Below are positions 17,346 through 26,333 of a DNA stretch of 57,299 nucleotides, one piece after another. Source of the stretch: Bacteroidota bacterium (GTDB lineage: Bacteria > Bacteroidota > Bacteroidia > Chitinophagales > Saprospiraceae). The stretch is taken from the NCBI GenBank assembly GCA_020160935.1, contig JAIUPL010000034.1, forward strand, positions 1-57,299, read 5' to 3'. How positions within the stretch are numbered: position 1 is the stretch's first letter; every line of letters begins with the position of its first letter. Under the pieces are notes generated by a model. That model was not told the origin of the DNA and ran no database searches. It saw nothing but the letters and a program-made list of their open reading frames with translations. A program made the translations under genes and the position numbers.

Positions 17346-20300
17346 TACTCGCTCGGCACCACGCCGTATCGTTCCTTAAACCGTTCCCTGAAATATTTGA
17401 GGTCGGTAAAGCCCACTTTGTAGGCCACTTCGGAGATATTGAATTGTTGTGTATCAAGTAGTTGTGCGGCGCGTTGCAGGCGGATGTTGCGAATGAGCGT
17501 GTTGGGTGTTTCGCCGGTGAGGGCTTTGAGTTTGCGATACAATTGCATGCGGCTCATGGCAATTTCATGAGAGAGATCGTCGATGGAGTATTCGCTTTCA
17601 TCCATGTGTGATTCGACGAGTCGGATAAAATGTGCCAGAAATTCTTCATCCAGGGAAGTGATGGTGATGGCAGAGGGGCTCAGTTCGAGTGTTTTGCCGG
17701 ACAGTTCTTTCAGGCGTTCGCGAATGGCGATGAGGTTGCGGATACGCAGTTGGAGAAGTTGGAAGTTGAAAGGTTTGGTAATGTAGTCGTCGGCGCCGGT
17801 TTCCAGTCCTTCAATCTTGTGCACCAGAGAGGTACGTGCTGTGAGCAGCACAACGGGAATATGGCTGGTATGAATATTGGTTTTCAGGCGACGGCAGAGT
17901 TCGATACCATCCATTTCGGGCATGGCAATGTCGCTCAAAACAAGATCGTATGCCTGTTCGAGCGCTTTCTGAAGACCAATGGCGCCATTATCGGCTTCGT
18001 CGATATCGTATTGTCCGGAGAGGTTTTGGCGTAAATAATTGCGAATATCGGCATTGTCTTCTACCAGCAACAGGCGATAACGGGCCGAATCGGCCGCCGG
18101 CAACGGGAGTTGATCCGATGCTTCTTCCTTGAAATACTCGACTTCCTGTGCGGGTCGCGGAGGTCGCGCCTCTATGATCTGGTCGGGCGTGTAGTGCGCA
18201 TTTCCTTCAGGCAGGGTAACGGTAAATGCAGCGCCGGAGCCTAACAGGTTGTGTGCTACAATGTCGCCACCATGCTGCTCGACAATCGATTTTACCAGCG
18301 AAAGTCCGATGCCTGTGCCTCCAAACAACGTGCGGCCCGGCTGGTGCGCGCCCTGATGAAAAGGGTCGAAAATGCGCTCCAGATCGTTTTCAGGAATACC
18401 AGGGCCGGTATCCGACACACCGATTTGAACCCGCGAATCGTTGGTGTTTTTTAGTGAAACAGTCACCACGCCGCCGTCAGGTGTAAATTTGAAAGCATTG
18501 GAAAGCAGATTGAACAACACTTTTTCCATCTGATCGTGGTCGACCCAGACATCCTGCTTGTTCAGCGTGGAATCAAACCGCAAGTCTATTTTGTGTTGTT
18601 CGGCCAGTGGTTTAAAAGCCAGCAGAATTTCCTGAACAAAAACCGGCAGGTCCGTTTTTTCAGCATGCACTTTCATCAAACCAGCCTCACTTTTCCGAAA
18701 ATCGAGCAACTGACTGATCATGGTCAGCAGTTTTCCTGCCTGCTGGTGGATGAGTGTGAGCGTTTTTTGCAAGGGTCGGTTCGGAGCGTGTTCGCGCAGC
18801 AGTTGCTCCAGCGGGCTTAAGATCAATGTCAGCGGCGTGCGCAATTCATGGCTGATGTTGGTAAAAAACTGGATTTTCAACTGGTGTAGTTCTTCCGATT
18901 TCTCCCGTTCCAGCCGTTCCAGGGCCAGGCTGGCGCGGTATTCGGCGCGCAAGTGCATCACGCGCCATACCACATACAGGAGCGCCAGTATCAGCAAACC
19001 ATACAGGCAATAGGCCCACCACGTAAGCCAGAACGGCGGCCGCACGCACACCTGTACCTGCACCGGTTCGCTCCATACACCGTCGCCATTCGAGGATTTT
19101 ACCCAAAATGTAAACTCCTTGTACGGAAGGTTGGTGTAGTGCGCAAAGCGCTTGTCGGCATCGGCATATACCCAATCGGGGTCAAAACCTTCAAGTTTGT
19201 AGGCAAAACGGTTGTTGCGCGGCTCTGCAAAATGCAGGCTCACAAATTCGAAGGACAGCACATTGTCCTGATAGTTGAGTACGATGCGTGGCGTTTCGGA
19301 AATGCTGTTTTCCAGCACGACTCTGCCGTTTTGCATGGGGCCGATGGGTACCGGGCGATTGAAAAGCAGGAAATCAGAAAGTTGTGTGAGGGGCGGAACG
19401 CTATCCGGATGAATGGCGTCGGGCTGGAACAGGCTCATGCCATTGGCGCCACCGAAAGCCAGCATTCCCGAGGGCAAACGTTCGGCGCAATTGTTCATGA
19501 AGAAATTGTCCTGTAATCCATCCAGCGCATCGAAGTTCCTGATTTTCAGCGTTTCATCCTCGAGTTGCAGATCGGCAATACCATTGAGCGTACTCACCCA
19601 CAAATGCCCTTGTTTGTCTTCCACGATCGATTGAATGATGTCGCTCGGCAGTCCATCTGCCTGCCGGAACAGCCGAAAACCGCTGCCGTCAGGTTTGAGC
19701 AGGTTAATGCCGCGGCTGGTACACACCCACAACCGGCCCCGGCTGTCGTGCAGCAAGGCATTGATTTTATCGTTGCTCAGGCAGTCTTTTTGCCCGGTGG
19801 TAAATCGGTAATGTCGTTCGAGGTGGAGCGAGCGGTCGGCAGGATCGAAGCGAAATTTCAGCAGTCCATTACCCCGGGTGCCGACGTACAGAATGCTGTG
19901 CTCGTTTTCCCTGATTTCCAGCAGGGAGACATTTGGTGAGGCTGTGAGGCTCAAATTATCCACCGACTGGTAATGTTTCAGGGTGTTACTGCCGGGGTCG
20001 AAATAGGTGAGTCCGCCATCCCACAATCCGAACCAGACACCGCCACTGGCCGAGGGATAAAAATGCATCACATAGTTGTCGTTGATAAGCGGCGATGCAT
20101 TTTGCGAAAACTGTTGTACCTGTCGGATAACGCCTCCGCCAGGCGGAATGTCGCGCTCACGAACGCGCATGATGCCTGCCCCTTGTGTAGACAGCCACAA
20201 CCAGCCGTCGGGTGCGCGCCACACGGCGGTAATAAAATTGGCAAACTCGGGCAGTCGGGGAGGCGCCAAGGTGTAATGGATTGGTTTGGAGAGCGTCGGT

Positions 20301-21508
20301 GTGGTTTGCACCCTGTGCAGGCCTCCATTGGTGGCCACCCACAGCGATCCGGGCGTTTCTCCGTTGCTGATACTGCTGACGATGCTGTTGGCGCCAATAC
20401 CTTTTTGATCGAACCGAACGCCTTGAAAGGGTTTGCTGCGCAGGTTGAGTTTGTTGAGGCCTTTGTCGGTTCCAATCCAGAGAATGCCCGTACGATCCTG
20501 GTACAAGGCGTGGATAAAGTTGTTGCTCAGGCTGAACGGTTCGTTGGGTTGTGCATAAAATGTGCGAAACCTGCCCGTATTTTTATCCAGCAGGTTGAGC
20601 CCGTGGAAGGTGGCCACCCACAAATTACCGTCGGAAGTTTCCCAGAAATCGGGCACAACATTGTAACTCAGGCTGTTCGGATTTCCGGCTTCAGCCTGGT
20701 AGGTGCTTAGCACCTGGAGGTTGCTCATAGCGCCAGCCTCAAAACGAATTTTGCGCAAACCGCCTTTGGAGCCCACCCAGATTTTATCGGGCTCGCCTTT
20801 TACCGGCCTGATGCGGTAAATAAAATTGGTGTGAAAAGAATCGCCTTCTACCTGATCGAAGTGATAATGCTTCAACTGATAATGCGTATCGTCGCTGAAA
20901 AGAATGCGCGACAATCCACGGGAAGTAGCCGACCAGATGGAGCCGTCGGGGGTTTCGCAAATGGAATAAATGTAGTCGGAAGCAGGGCGCGACTCGTTGT
21001 TGTTCGGTGCAAAAATTCGCAGGAAGTTTTTGGTTTTGGGGTCAAAACGATTGAGCCCTTTTTTGGTGCCTACCCAGATATACCCTTTACTGTCTTCGAA
21101 CAATCCCCATACATCATTGTCGGTCAGGGAGTTAGGATTATCCGGCTGGGAGCGGTAATTAACAAAGCGCTCCGTTGCCCGGTTAAAACAGTGGATGCCT
21201 GCGCTCAAGGTTCCTACCCACAACATGCCGGAATGATCTTCCACCAGGGCCGTCACCTGATCGCTTTGCAACCCGTCGGGCACACCGGGTTCTTCCAGAA
21301 AAGTACGGAGCGAATAGCCGTCGTAGCGCGTCAGTCCCGACCAGGTGCCGAGCCAGAGCATGCCTTTACTATCTTGTGTGATGCAGTTGATGCCGCCCTG
21401 CATGAGGCGCATGTCGGGTGGCAATTGCTCAAAACGGTAGGCTGGTTGCCCTATACCAAGGCATACCGAAAGGAACAATAGCATCAATACGAAAACGGGG
21501 CGTAGCAT
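17327..21508 (-). CDS. Hybrid two-component system regulator (HTCS) with periplasmic propeller, kinase, receiver and AraC output
   Basis: A 1,393-residue one-protein signalling system. I prefer the ATG at 21508 (signal-like LRPVFVLMLLFLSVCLGIGQ) over a TTG at 21538. In order: about 14 Reg_prop propeller repeats (DSKGMLWLGTWSGL type) to about residue 740, a Y_Y_Y domain, one membrane helix near 840 (WAYCLYGLLILALLYVVW), HisKA with phospho-acceptor His887 (SHELRTP), HATPase_c (DTGPGIPENDL, FGGTGIGLSLV), a receiver with Asp1193 (SDIAMPEMDG), and a C-terminal AraC-type HTH_18 ending in the CTCTCAC tract. HTCS proteins usually control polysaccharide-utilisation loci by sensing oligosaccharides. 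No SusC/SusD pair or glycosidase lies nearby, so this looks like an orphan regulator. Confidence 0.95.
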   Translation of the reverse strand: MLRPVFVLMLLFLSVCLGIGQPAYRFEQLPPDMRLMQGGINCITQDSKGMLWLGTWSGLTRYDGYSLRTFLEEPGVPDGLQSDQVTALVEDHSGMLWVGTLSAGIHCFNRATERFVNYRSQPDNPNSLTDNDVWGLFEDSKGYIWVGTKKGLNRFDPKTKNFLRIFAPNNNESRPASDYIYSICETPDGSIWSATSRGLSRILFSDDTHYQLKHYHFDQVEGDSFHTNFIYRIRPVKGEPDKIWVGSKGGLRKIRFEAGAMSNLQVLSTYQAEAGNPNSLSYNVVPDFWETSDGNLWVATFHGLNLLDKNTGRFRTFYAQPNEPFSLSNNFIHALYQDRTGILWIGTDKGLNKLNLRSKPFQGVRFDQKGIGANSIVSSISNGETPGSLWVATNGGLHRVQTTPTLSKPIHYTLAPPRLPEFANFITAVWRAPDGWLWLSTQGAGIMRVRERDIPPGGGVIRQVQQFSQNASPLINDNYVMHFYPSASGGVWFGLWDGGLTYFDPGSNTLKHYQSVDNLSLTASPNVSLLEIRENEHSILYVGTRGNGLLKFRFDPADRSLHLERHYRFTTGQKDCLSNDKINALLHDSRGRLWVCTSRGINLLKPDGSGFRLFRQADGLPSDIIQSIVEDKQGHLWVSTLNGIADLQLEDETLKIRNFDALDGLQDNFFMNNCAERLPSGMLAFGGANGMSLFQPDAIHPDSVPPLTQLSDFLLFNRPVPIGPMQNGRVVLENSISETPRIVLNYQDNVLSFEFVSLHFAEPRNNRFAYKLEGFDPDWVYADADKRFAHYTNLPYKEFTFWVKSSNGDGVWSEPVQVQVCVRPPFWLTWWAYCLYGLLILALLYVVWRVMHLRAEYRASLALERLEREKSEELHQLKIQFFTNISHELRTPLTLILSPLEQLLREHAPNRPLQKTLTLIHQQAGKLLTMISQLLDFRKSEAGLMKVHAEKTDLPVFVQEILLAFKPLAEQHKIDLRFDSTLNKQDVWVDHDQMEKVLFNLLSNAFKFTPDGGVVTVSLKNTNDSRVQIGVSDTGPGIPENDLERIFDPFHQGAHQPGRTLFGGTGIGLSLVKSIVEQHGGDIVAHNLLGSGAAFTVTLPEGNAHYTPDQIIEARPPRPAQEVEYFKEEASDQLPLPAADSARYRLLLVEDNADIRNYLRQNLSGQYDIDEADNGAIGLQKALEQAYDLVLSDIAMPEMDGIELCRRLKTNIHTSHIPVVLLTARTSLVHKIEGLETGADDYITKPFNFQLLQLRIRNLIAIRERLKELSGKTLELSPSAITITSLDEEFLAHFIRLVESHMDESEYSIDDLSHEIAMSRMQLYRKLKALTGETPNTLIRNIRLQRAAQLLDTQQFNISEVAYKVGFTDLKYFRERFKERYGVVPSEYRGERG

Positions 21509-21623
21509 ACAACTCCTATGACTGCGAAGGGGCAGCAAGATAGGATTTTTGGGAATGTATGCGAATGGGAATCAGTCGTTTCGGCTGTTTTGTACATGCA
21601 TTTTTGAGAAAACGCAGGCCGCC

Positions 21624-22571
21624 TTACGTGTTTTGTTTCACCTCCTGCACTTTGCGAGCATCCACATGCTGCGGCATTTCCTTTTCTTTGGGCACCACAA
21701 AACTGGCGTAGTCGTTCGCTACGATTTTGTGCCCCTGCACAATGCTGTAATTTTTGGTAAATTCCGCTCCAAAGAACAGAATGGCGGATGAATAGTACAC
21801 CCAGGCCAGTAAAATAGCCAATGAGCCAGCCGCACCGTATGAAGTGGCAATGGAAGAGGTGCTCAGGTAAAAACCAATGGCAAATTTCCCGACCAAAAAC
21901 AAGGCGGAAGTAAACAAAGCGCCCACCCACACATGCCGCCAGGCAATTTTAGCATCGGGCAAAAACTTGAACATAAAGGCAAACAGAGCGGTCACAATGG
22001 CCACTATGAAGGTGATGTTGAGGATCTGCGTCACCCAGGCCCATTGCTCGTACATGCTGAAAAACCGTTCGCTGAGCAGGGCAATCACCGTGTTGAGGAG
22101 CAACGAAACAATCAGCAAAAAACCCAGCGTCAGAATCATCGAAAAGGAAATGACCCGGTTCAGCAAGTATTGCACGATTCCGTTGCGCGGCTTGGCTTTC
22201 AGCGACCAAATCTGGTTCAGGGAGTCCTGCAATTCGGTAAAAACGCCGGTAGCACCCAATAACAGGGTGACAATCCCGATGGCCGTGGCCATCCAACTTT
22301 GGCCCGAAATTTCCATGCTGCCAATAGTGGTTTGCAAAAAATCGGCCGCACCGGCCCCGATTAGCCCCGAAAACTGCCGGTACACCTCCCCCTTTACGGC
22401 CTCGCGGCCAAAAAATACGCCAGCCAGCCCGATGATGATGATCAGCATGGGCGCTATGGAAAAAGTAGTGTAGTACGACAACGAGGCGCTGAATTTCATG
22501 GCATTATCAGCCGAAAAATCCTTGACGGATTGTACCAGCGCCTTCCAGAATTTTTGGACAAACGAAAACAT
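21624..22571 (-). CDS. YihY/virulence factor BrkB family membrane protein
   Basis: A 315-residue polytopic protein of the YihY/BrkB family. The N-terminal FVQKFWKALVQSVKDFSADNAMKFSASLSYYTTFSIAPMLIIIIG is the family hallmark. Further membrane segments follow near residues 130-160, 175-200, 210-235 and 245-275, and a hydrophilic tail ends it. The start is ambiguous: ATG at 22571 matches relatives best, while an ATG at 22604 lies inside the inverted-repeat element upstream. The name ribonuclease BN sometimes attached to this family is wrong historically. Its function is unproven; transport or envelope roles have been proposed. Confidence 0.9.
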   Translation of the reverse strand: MFSFVQKFWKALVQSVKDFSADNAMKFSASLSYYTTFSIAPMLIIIIGLAGVFFGREAVKGEVYRQFSGLIGAGAADFLQTTIGSMEISGQSWMATAIGIVTLLLGATGVFTELQDSLNQIWSLKAKPRNGIVQYLLNRVISFSMILTLGFLLIVSLLLNTVIALLSERFFSMYEQWAWVTQILNITFIVAIVTALFAFMFKFLPDAKIAWRHVWVGALFTSALFLVGKFAIGFYLSTSSIATSYGAAGSLAILLAWVYYSSAILFFGAEFTKNYSIVQGHKIVANDYASFVVPKEKEMPQHVDARKVQEVKQNT

Positions 22572-22604
22572 GGTGGCAGATTTTGGTGAACGTTGGTTTA
22601 ACAT

Positions 22605-22873
22605 GAGTCATCCCTAATATTTGTGGAAGCCAGAATTCAGGATTTTTTTAGGTTTTGACACTTATTTCCCGCAGATTTATTTCCGTAGAGTAGTTTCCCG
22701 CAGAACTCGCAGATTTACCCGCAGAACTCGCAGAACGTAGAGTACACATTTTGATCGCTTTGAAGAAAATAGGTGTACTCTACGTTCTGCGAGTTCTGCG
22801 GGTAAATCTGCGAGTTCTGCGGGAAACTACTCTACGGAAAATAAATATCAGTCCCCAAAAATCGGGATGACTC
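22605..22873. mobile_element. Inverted-repeat element R1 (MITE-like), 269 bp
   Basis: The ends are GAGTCATCCC (22605) and its exact complement GGGATGACTC (to 22873), with further partial match inward. Within it, arms at 22681-22747 and 22773-22839 are perfectly complementary for 67 bases around a 25-base loop. They are built from repeated CGCAGAACT and CGCAGATTTAC units. No ORF. The same architecture with similar ends recurs at 28869-29198, and a half copy lies at 37528-37687. The element separates the YihY gene from the convergent-side lipoprotein and OmpA genes. Confidence 0.7.
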
Positions 22874-22888
22874 ATCTTCGAACACTTC

Positions 22889-23065
22889 CTAATCCTTGCT
22901 TCCCATCAGTTTGGAAATCAGGAAAATAATGAGTGCAATGCCGAGAAATACGAGTAGTACACCCGACCAAACACCTGCTTTAAAAATGCCGCCAATCACT
23001 TCGCAGCCCGAAAGGGTGCTGAGGGCCATGGCGAGTGCGCCGGTATACATCAGTTGCTTTTTCAT
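22889..23065 (-). CDS. 58-residue membrane lipoprotein, hypothetical
   Basis: A short gene of 58 residues. It starts MKKQLMYTGALAMALS with a lipobox-like LSGC (Cys21), then the segment EVIGGIFKAGVWSG and a single C-terminal membrane helix (VLLVFLGIALIIFLI) with a charged end (SKLMGSKD). Similar very short two-part proteins are common in Bacteroidota, where they sit among envelope and stress genes. They are often mis-annotated. It lies 27 bases downstream of the OmpA gene on the same strand and is probably co-transcribed with it. Function unknown. Confidence 0.75.
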   Translation of the reverse strand: MKKQLMYTGALAMALSTLSGCEVIGGIFKAGVWSGVLLVFLGIALIIFLISKLMGSKD

Positions 23066-23092
23066 GTTGAATGGAGAATTTGAAAGTGAAGG

Positions 23093-23767
23093 TTACAGTT
23101 TGCCTTGTTCAGCCTGTTTTTTAAGGTCTTCATTGGCCCAGATCGACACTTCCACGCGTCGGTTCTGCTGGCGGCCTGCATCGGTGTCGTTGGACGCTAC
23201 CGGTTGCGTTTCCCCGAATCCGCGGATACCCAGGCGCGAGCGTTTTACACCTACGCTTGTCAGGTAATCGTGTACGGCATCGGCACGGTCTTCGGAAAGA
23301 TTCATATTGTAGTCATCGGAGCCTACCGAATCGGTATGGCCATCAATGAGGATATTGGTGTCGTCGTATTCATTGAGTGTTGCGGCAAATTCGCGCAACT
23401 GCGTTTTCATATCGGGCGTGAGTTTGGACGAGTTGAAGCCAAACAAAAGTCCGGAGTCGAAAGTGACTTTAAGGCCTTCGCCGACACGTTCTACCGTGGC
23501 GGATTTACCCAGTTCTTGTTCGAGTTCGCGTTTTTGCTTGTCCATGTACTTGCCAATGGCGCCGCCAGCCACGCCGCCTACGGCAGCGCCGATGATGATA
23601 CCGCCAGCCGTATTGCCGTTCTTTTTACCCAGGATGCCGCCGATAGCGCCGCCAACGGCAATGCCCGTGCCGGCGCCAATGGCTGTGTTTTTATTCTTTT
23701 TGAGGGTCTGGCAAGACGAACTCGCTACCAGAAGTGCGATCAGGATGATGGAAAATGGCTTTATCAT
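23093..23767 (-). CDS. OmpA family lipoprotein with glycine-zipper domain
   Basis: A 224-residue lipoprotein with lipobox ASSSC near residue 19. Residues 28-75 form a glycine zipper (GAGTGIAVGGAIGGILG, GGIIIGAAVGGVAGGAIG) able to insert in or associate with membranes. The C-terminal ~115 residues are an OmpA domain that binds peptidoglycan (ILIDGHTDSVGSDDYN, LSEDRADAV, GFGETQPVASNDTDAGRQQNRRVE). This is the YiaD/Pal-like arrangement, which tethers the outer membrane to the wall. The 58-residue lipoprotein gene follows, and a barrel protein gene lies upstream on the same strand. Confidence 0.93.
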   Translation of the reverse strand: MIKPFSIILIALLVASSSCQTLKKNKNTAIGAGTGIAVGGAIGGILGKKNGNTAGGIIIGAAVGGVAGGAIGKYMDKQKRELEQELGKSATVERVGEGLKVTFDSGLLFGFNSSKLTPDMKTQLREFAATLNEYDDTNILIDGHTDSVGSDDYNMNLSEDRADAVHDYLTSVGVKRSRLGIRGFGETQPVASNDTDAGRQQNRRVEVSIWANEDLKKQAEQGKL

Positions 23768-23933
23768 GGCTTATGTATGTTGAGTTGGTTGGACATGAAG
23801 GCTACAGGCCCGGGGAGGCACAATGGAACCTCCCGGGAGCGCTGTTGCCGGTTTTATCAGGAATGGTAATGGAGGGAATGGTTTTTGGGAAAATAGAAGA
23901 CCAAAAGGTTGTCGGGGGACGGGATATGGGGTG

Positions 23934-23974
23934 CACAGGGCGTGGCTCTATGTTATTGTATACGCCCTTTCATG
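23934..23974. repeat. Double-palindrome repeat, decayed copy
   Basis: CACAGGGCGTGGCTCTATGT, then TATTGTATACGCCCTTTCATGG, matches the 17163 copy at most positions, but both stems are broken by substitutions. It is an eroded family member, followed within 35 bases by a CTCTCAC-type tract, just as copies at 17163 and 41048/41135 are near such tracts. Confidence 0.55.
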
Positions 23975-24005
23975 GTTTCGATGTGGTGGCAAGGCGTGGC
24001 TATTT

Positions 24006-24064
24006 TCTCGCTTCTCGCTTCTCGCTTCTCACCTCTCGCTTCTCACCTCTCACCTCTCACCTCT
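24006..24064. repeat. CTCTCAC / CTTCTCG tandem tract, locus 2
   Basis: About 59 bases of CTTCTCG, CTTCTCACC and CTCTCACC units, ending within the stop codon region of the minus-strand barrel gene (stop at 24063-24065). Same composition as tracts at 17252, 40885 and 41336. Confidence 0.7.
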
Positions 24065-24728
24065 AAAAATTAACGCCCAGAGTAAGGGCTACACCACGCG
24101 TTTGGCGCACCGGCTTATTGTCGTTGGTGTTGTCGGCGTCTTTATCCAGCAGGTTGTTGAAACCGTAGTTGTAGCGCAGGTCGAGCACCACATTTCCGAT
24201 ACTGATACCGGCTGAACCCAGCATACCATAGTTAAGGCGGCGCGTATCGTCTTCGTCATCGAAGGTAAAGTTGTCTTCCACTTCGAATATCGTGGAGCCG
24301 TCAACGGTCGATTTGCTGGTGTACTTGCCACTCAGTGCGTAACCCACCCAGGGTCCTGCAGCGATATGGAAACCGAGGCCTTCCTGGTCGGCATTGCCGA
24401 ATTGCAGTTTGGCAAGCACGGGAAGTTCGAGGTAGTGAATGCGATAGGTGTTTTTGGTTTCGGTACCCAGTACAGTGTAAGTATTGCTGCCGCCATTTTG
24501 GGTATAGATCAATTCCGGCTGGATGGTAAGGATGTCGCCGAGGTTCATACCAAACGTAAGGCCCACCACAGGGGCTACGATCGAGCGGTTTTCAATATCA
24601 TCGCGGCTTACATTTTCATTTTCTTCCGAAATGGTGGCGAACGCTGCGCCGGCTTTGATACCTACCTGAGCCCAGGTAGCGGTGGTGCATACAACACCCA
24701 GTGCGATGGAAAAAAGAAACTTTTTCAT
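24063..24728 (-). CDS. Outer-membrane beta-barrel (PorT-like) protein
   Basis: A 221-residue outer-membrane protein. The signal peptide is MKKFLFSIALGVVCTTATWAQ. Amphipathic strands follow: VGIKAGAAFATIS, VVGLTFGMNLGDILTIQPELIYTQNGG, IHYLELPVLAKLQFG, LGFHIAAGPWVGYALSG, ISIGNVVLDLRYNYGFNNL, and the terminal strand VALTLGVNF ending in phenylalanine. This is the small 8-stranded 'outer membrane beta-barrel/porin family' class, often labelled PorT-like. It is not necessarily the T9SS PorT itself. The gene lies upstream of the OmpA gene on the same strand, with repeat DNA between them. Confidence 0.88.
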   Translation of the reverse strand: MKKFLFSIALGVVCTTATWAQVGIKAGAAFATISEENENVSRDDIENRSIVAPVVGLTFGMNLGDILTIQPELIYTQNGGSNTYTVLGTETKNTYRIHYLELPVLAKLQFGNADQEGLGFHIAAGPWVGYALSGKYTSKSTVDGSTIFEVEDNFTFDDEDDTRRLNYGMLGSAGISIGNVVLDLRYNYGFNNLLDKDADNTNDNKPVRQTRGVALTLGVNF

Positions 24729-24799
24729 AGTGATTTTAGATTTTGTTTGTCAGAGAATGCCCGCCTTCAATGGCGGTGTTTTGGTGTTTTGGGGTTTTA

Positions 24800-24929
24800 G
24801 TGTTTTTGTGTTTTGGTGTTTTTGTAGGCGTTGCTCTTGGTATTTGGACTTGATTTCAGGCTTTAGGGCTCAACCTTCAGCATCCATGCCGAGAGCAACG
24901 CCTACAAAAACACAAAAACACAAAAACAC
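24800..24929. repeat. Inverted repeat with 38-bp arms rich in GTGTTTTT
   Basis: Arms at 24800-24837 and 24892-24929 are complementary over 38 bases with one mismatch. Each arm consists of three GTGTTTTT-type units next to GTAGGCGTTGCTCT, and the loop is 54 bases. It fills most of the gap between the AI-2E permease stop and the barrel gene start. It has no T-run on the minus strand after the stem. Confidence 0.7.
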
Positions 24930-25012
24930 CTTAAAAACAATATTCCTGCGGAGATTCTGTTGATTTTTTTCCCCAAACAGTAGACGTATGGATGCAAAAC
25001 CGGACTTACACA

Positions 25013-26134
25013 TTACACATTGGAGTGTATCAATTCAATGGGTGGCTGTTCACCGGTTTTATTTTTACGTTTCGATTTTTTCTGCGGTTTTTCATGCTCC
25101 ACTTCGCCCAGCAGCATACCGTATGGCTGGGTAGCGGGAATGGCATCCAGAATAATTTTCAGAATAGCCACATAGGGAATGGCCAGCACCAGGCCTGCAA
25201 GTCCCCATATTCGCCCCATGAGAATCAGCGAAATGATGGCGGTGAAGGGGTTGATACTCACCTTCGAGCCCACCAGTTTGGGGGTAATGAAATTTCCTTC
25301 CAGTATCTGCACGCCCCACATCCAGCCGGCCACCGCAATAGCAGGCCATGGGCTGCTGAAAGTCATCAATGCCATAATAACCGGCAACAGAGAGCCTATA
25401 AACACACCGATATACGGCACAATCATAAGTATAGACGCCAGCAAGGCAAAGAAAATGGCATACGGCACACCGATCATCATCAAACCAATACTGTTCAGAA
25501 CGGCTACAATGCCCATCACGATCACCATGCCGGAGAGGTAATTGCGCATCACCGCATGTATTTTCATCAGCACATCGTCTACATGCCGATTTTCAGAACT
25601 CGTAACACGGTGCAGGAACTTCCGGAAAAACTGGCGATAGGAAAGCATAAAGAAAATGAACAGGGGCATCAGCAGCACATTCGAGATGAAGCCTGGCAGG
25701 CCTTTGGCCGACTGGCTGATATTCTCGCCTACTTTTTCAAAAAGGTCTTTGGTACGCTGGCGGTAGTTGACCAGGTTTTGCCGTTTGATGCCCGGATATT
25801 CCTTTTCAATGCTCACAATGGCGCGTTGCACGCAGGTTTCCACCTTGTCCATGATGTTTCTGGAATTATCGGTCAGCGTCGACACTTGCCACGTAGCCCT
25901 TATTACAGTTCCGAAAACCAACAGCGTCGTAAGGCTCACTGTTATCAAAGCCGCAGCCGTGGGCGATAGTCCGCGGCGCTCCAGAAAAAGTGTTGGCGGC
26001 AACAGAATAATGGCCAGGATGAATGAAAAACTCAGCGGCGCCAAAATCGGTCGCAGGTAATACATACAGATCACCAGCAAAACAATGGTGGCAATACTGA
26101 AAAACACGCGGGCGGACTCGGTTAGTTTGATCAT
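25013..26134 (-). CDS. AI-2E family transporter (UPF0118/PerM-like)
   Basis: A 373-residue integral membrane protein; the ATG at 26134 is preferred over a TTG at 26143. It has about eight membrane segments, starting with two close helices (VFFSIATIVLLVICMYYLRPILAPLSFSFILAIILLPP), a soluble insertion (about 95-160), and the typical C-terminal region YAIFFALLASILMIVPYIGVFIGSLLPVIMAL and GLAGLVLAIPYVAILKIILD. The family includes TqsA (AI-2 export) and PerM, and more recent members with Na+/H+ antiport activity. The basic C-terminal tail is typical. There is no quorum-sensing gene nearby, so the transported species is not known. Confidence 0.92.
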   Translation of the reverse strand: MIKLTESARVFFSIATIVLLVICMYYLRPILAPLSFSFILAIILLPPTLFLERRGLSPTAAALITVSLTTLLVFGTVIRATWQVSTLTDNSRNIMDKVETCVQRAIVSIEKEYPGIKRQNLVNYRQRTKDLFEKVGENISQSAKGLPGFISNVLLMPLFIFFMLSYRQFFRKFLHRVTSSENRHVDDVLMKIHAVMRNYLSGMVIVMGIVAVLNSIGLMMIGVPYAIFFALLASILMIVPYIGVFIGSLLPVIMALMTFSSPWPAIAVAGWMWGVQILEGNFITPKLVGSKVSINPFTAIISLILMGRIWGLAGLVLAIPYVAILKIILDAIPATQPYGMLLGEVEHEKPQKKSKRKNKTGEQPPIELIHSNV

Positions 26135-26251
26135 AATTAGCAAGCATTTTTAGGTCGCCCGAACACATGGTTTGCATAAAGGCTTGCCTTTGATCAAAAA
26201 ATTGGATGCCGCAACTGCCTCACCACTAATTGCCCATTTTTTTCAGAGATG

Positions 26252-26269
26252 TGAGGAAATATGTCTACA
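26252..26269 (+). promoter_or_regulatory. 18-bp box shared with the rpoN-operon leader, dps copy
   Basis: TGAGGAAATATGTCTACA, 64 bases before the dps ATG. It matches the sequence at 29247-29264 at 17 of 18 positions. No TAnnTTTG promoter was found between it and dps, so it may itself be part of the promoter or a regulator site. Confidence 0.45.
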
Positions 26270-26333
26270 CAGCGTACAAAAAAGCACAGGCATCCCGATT
26301 GCAGCAAGGGGGTAGACATACATTTAAAAACAA

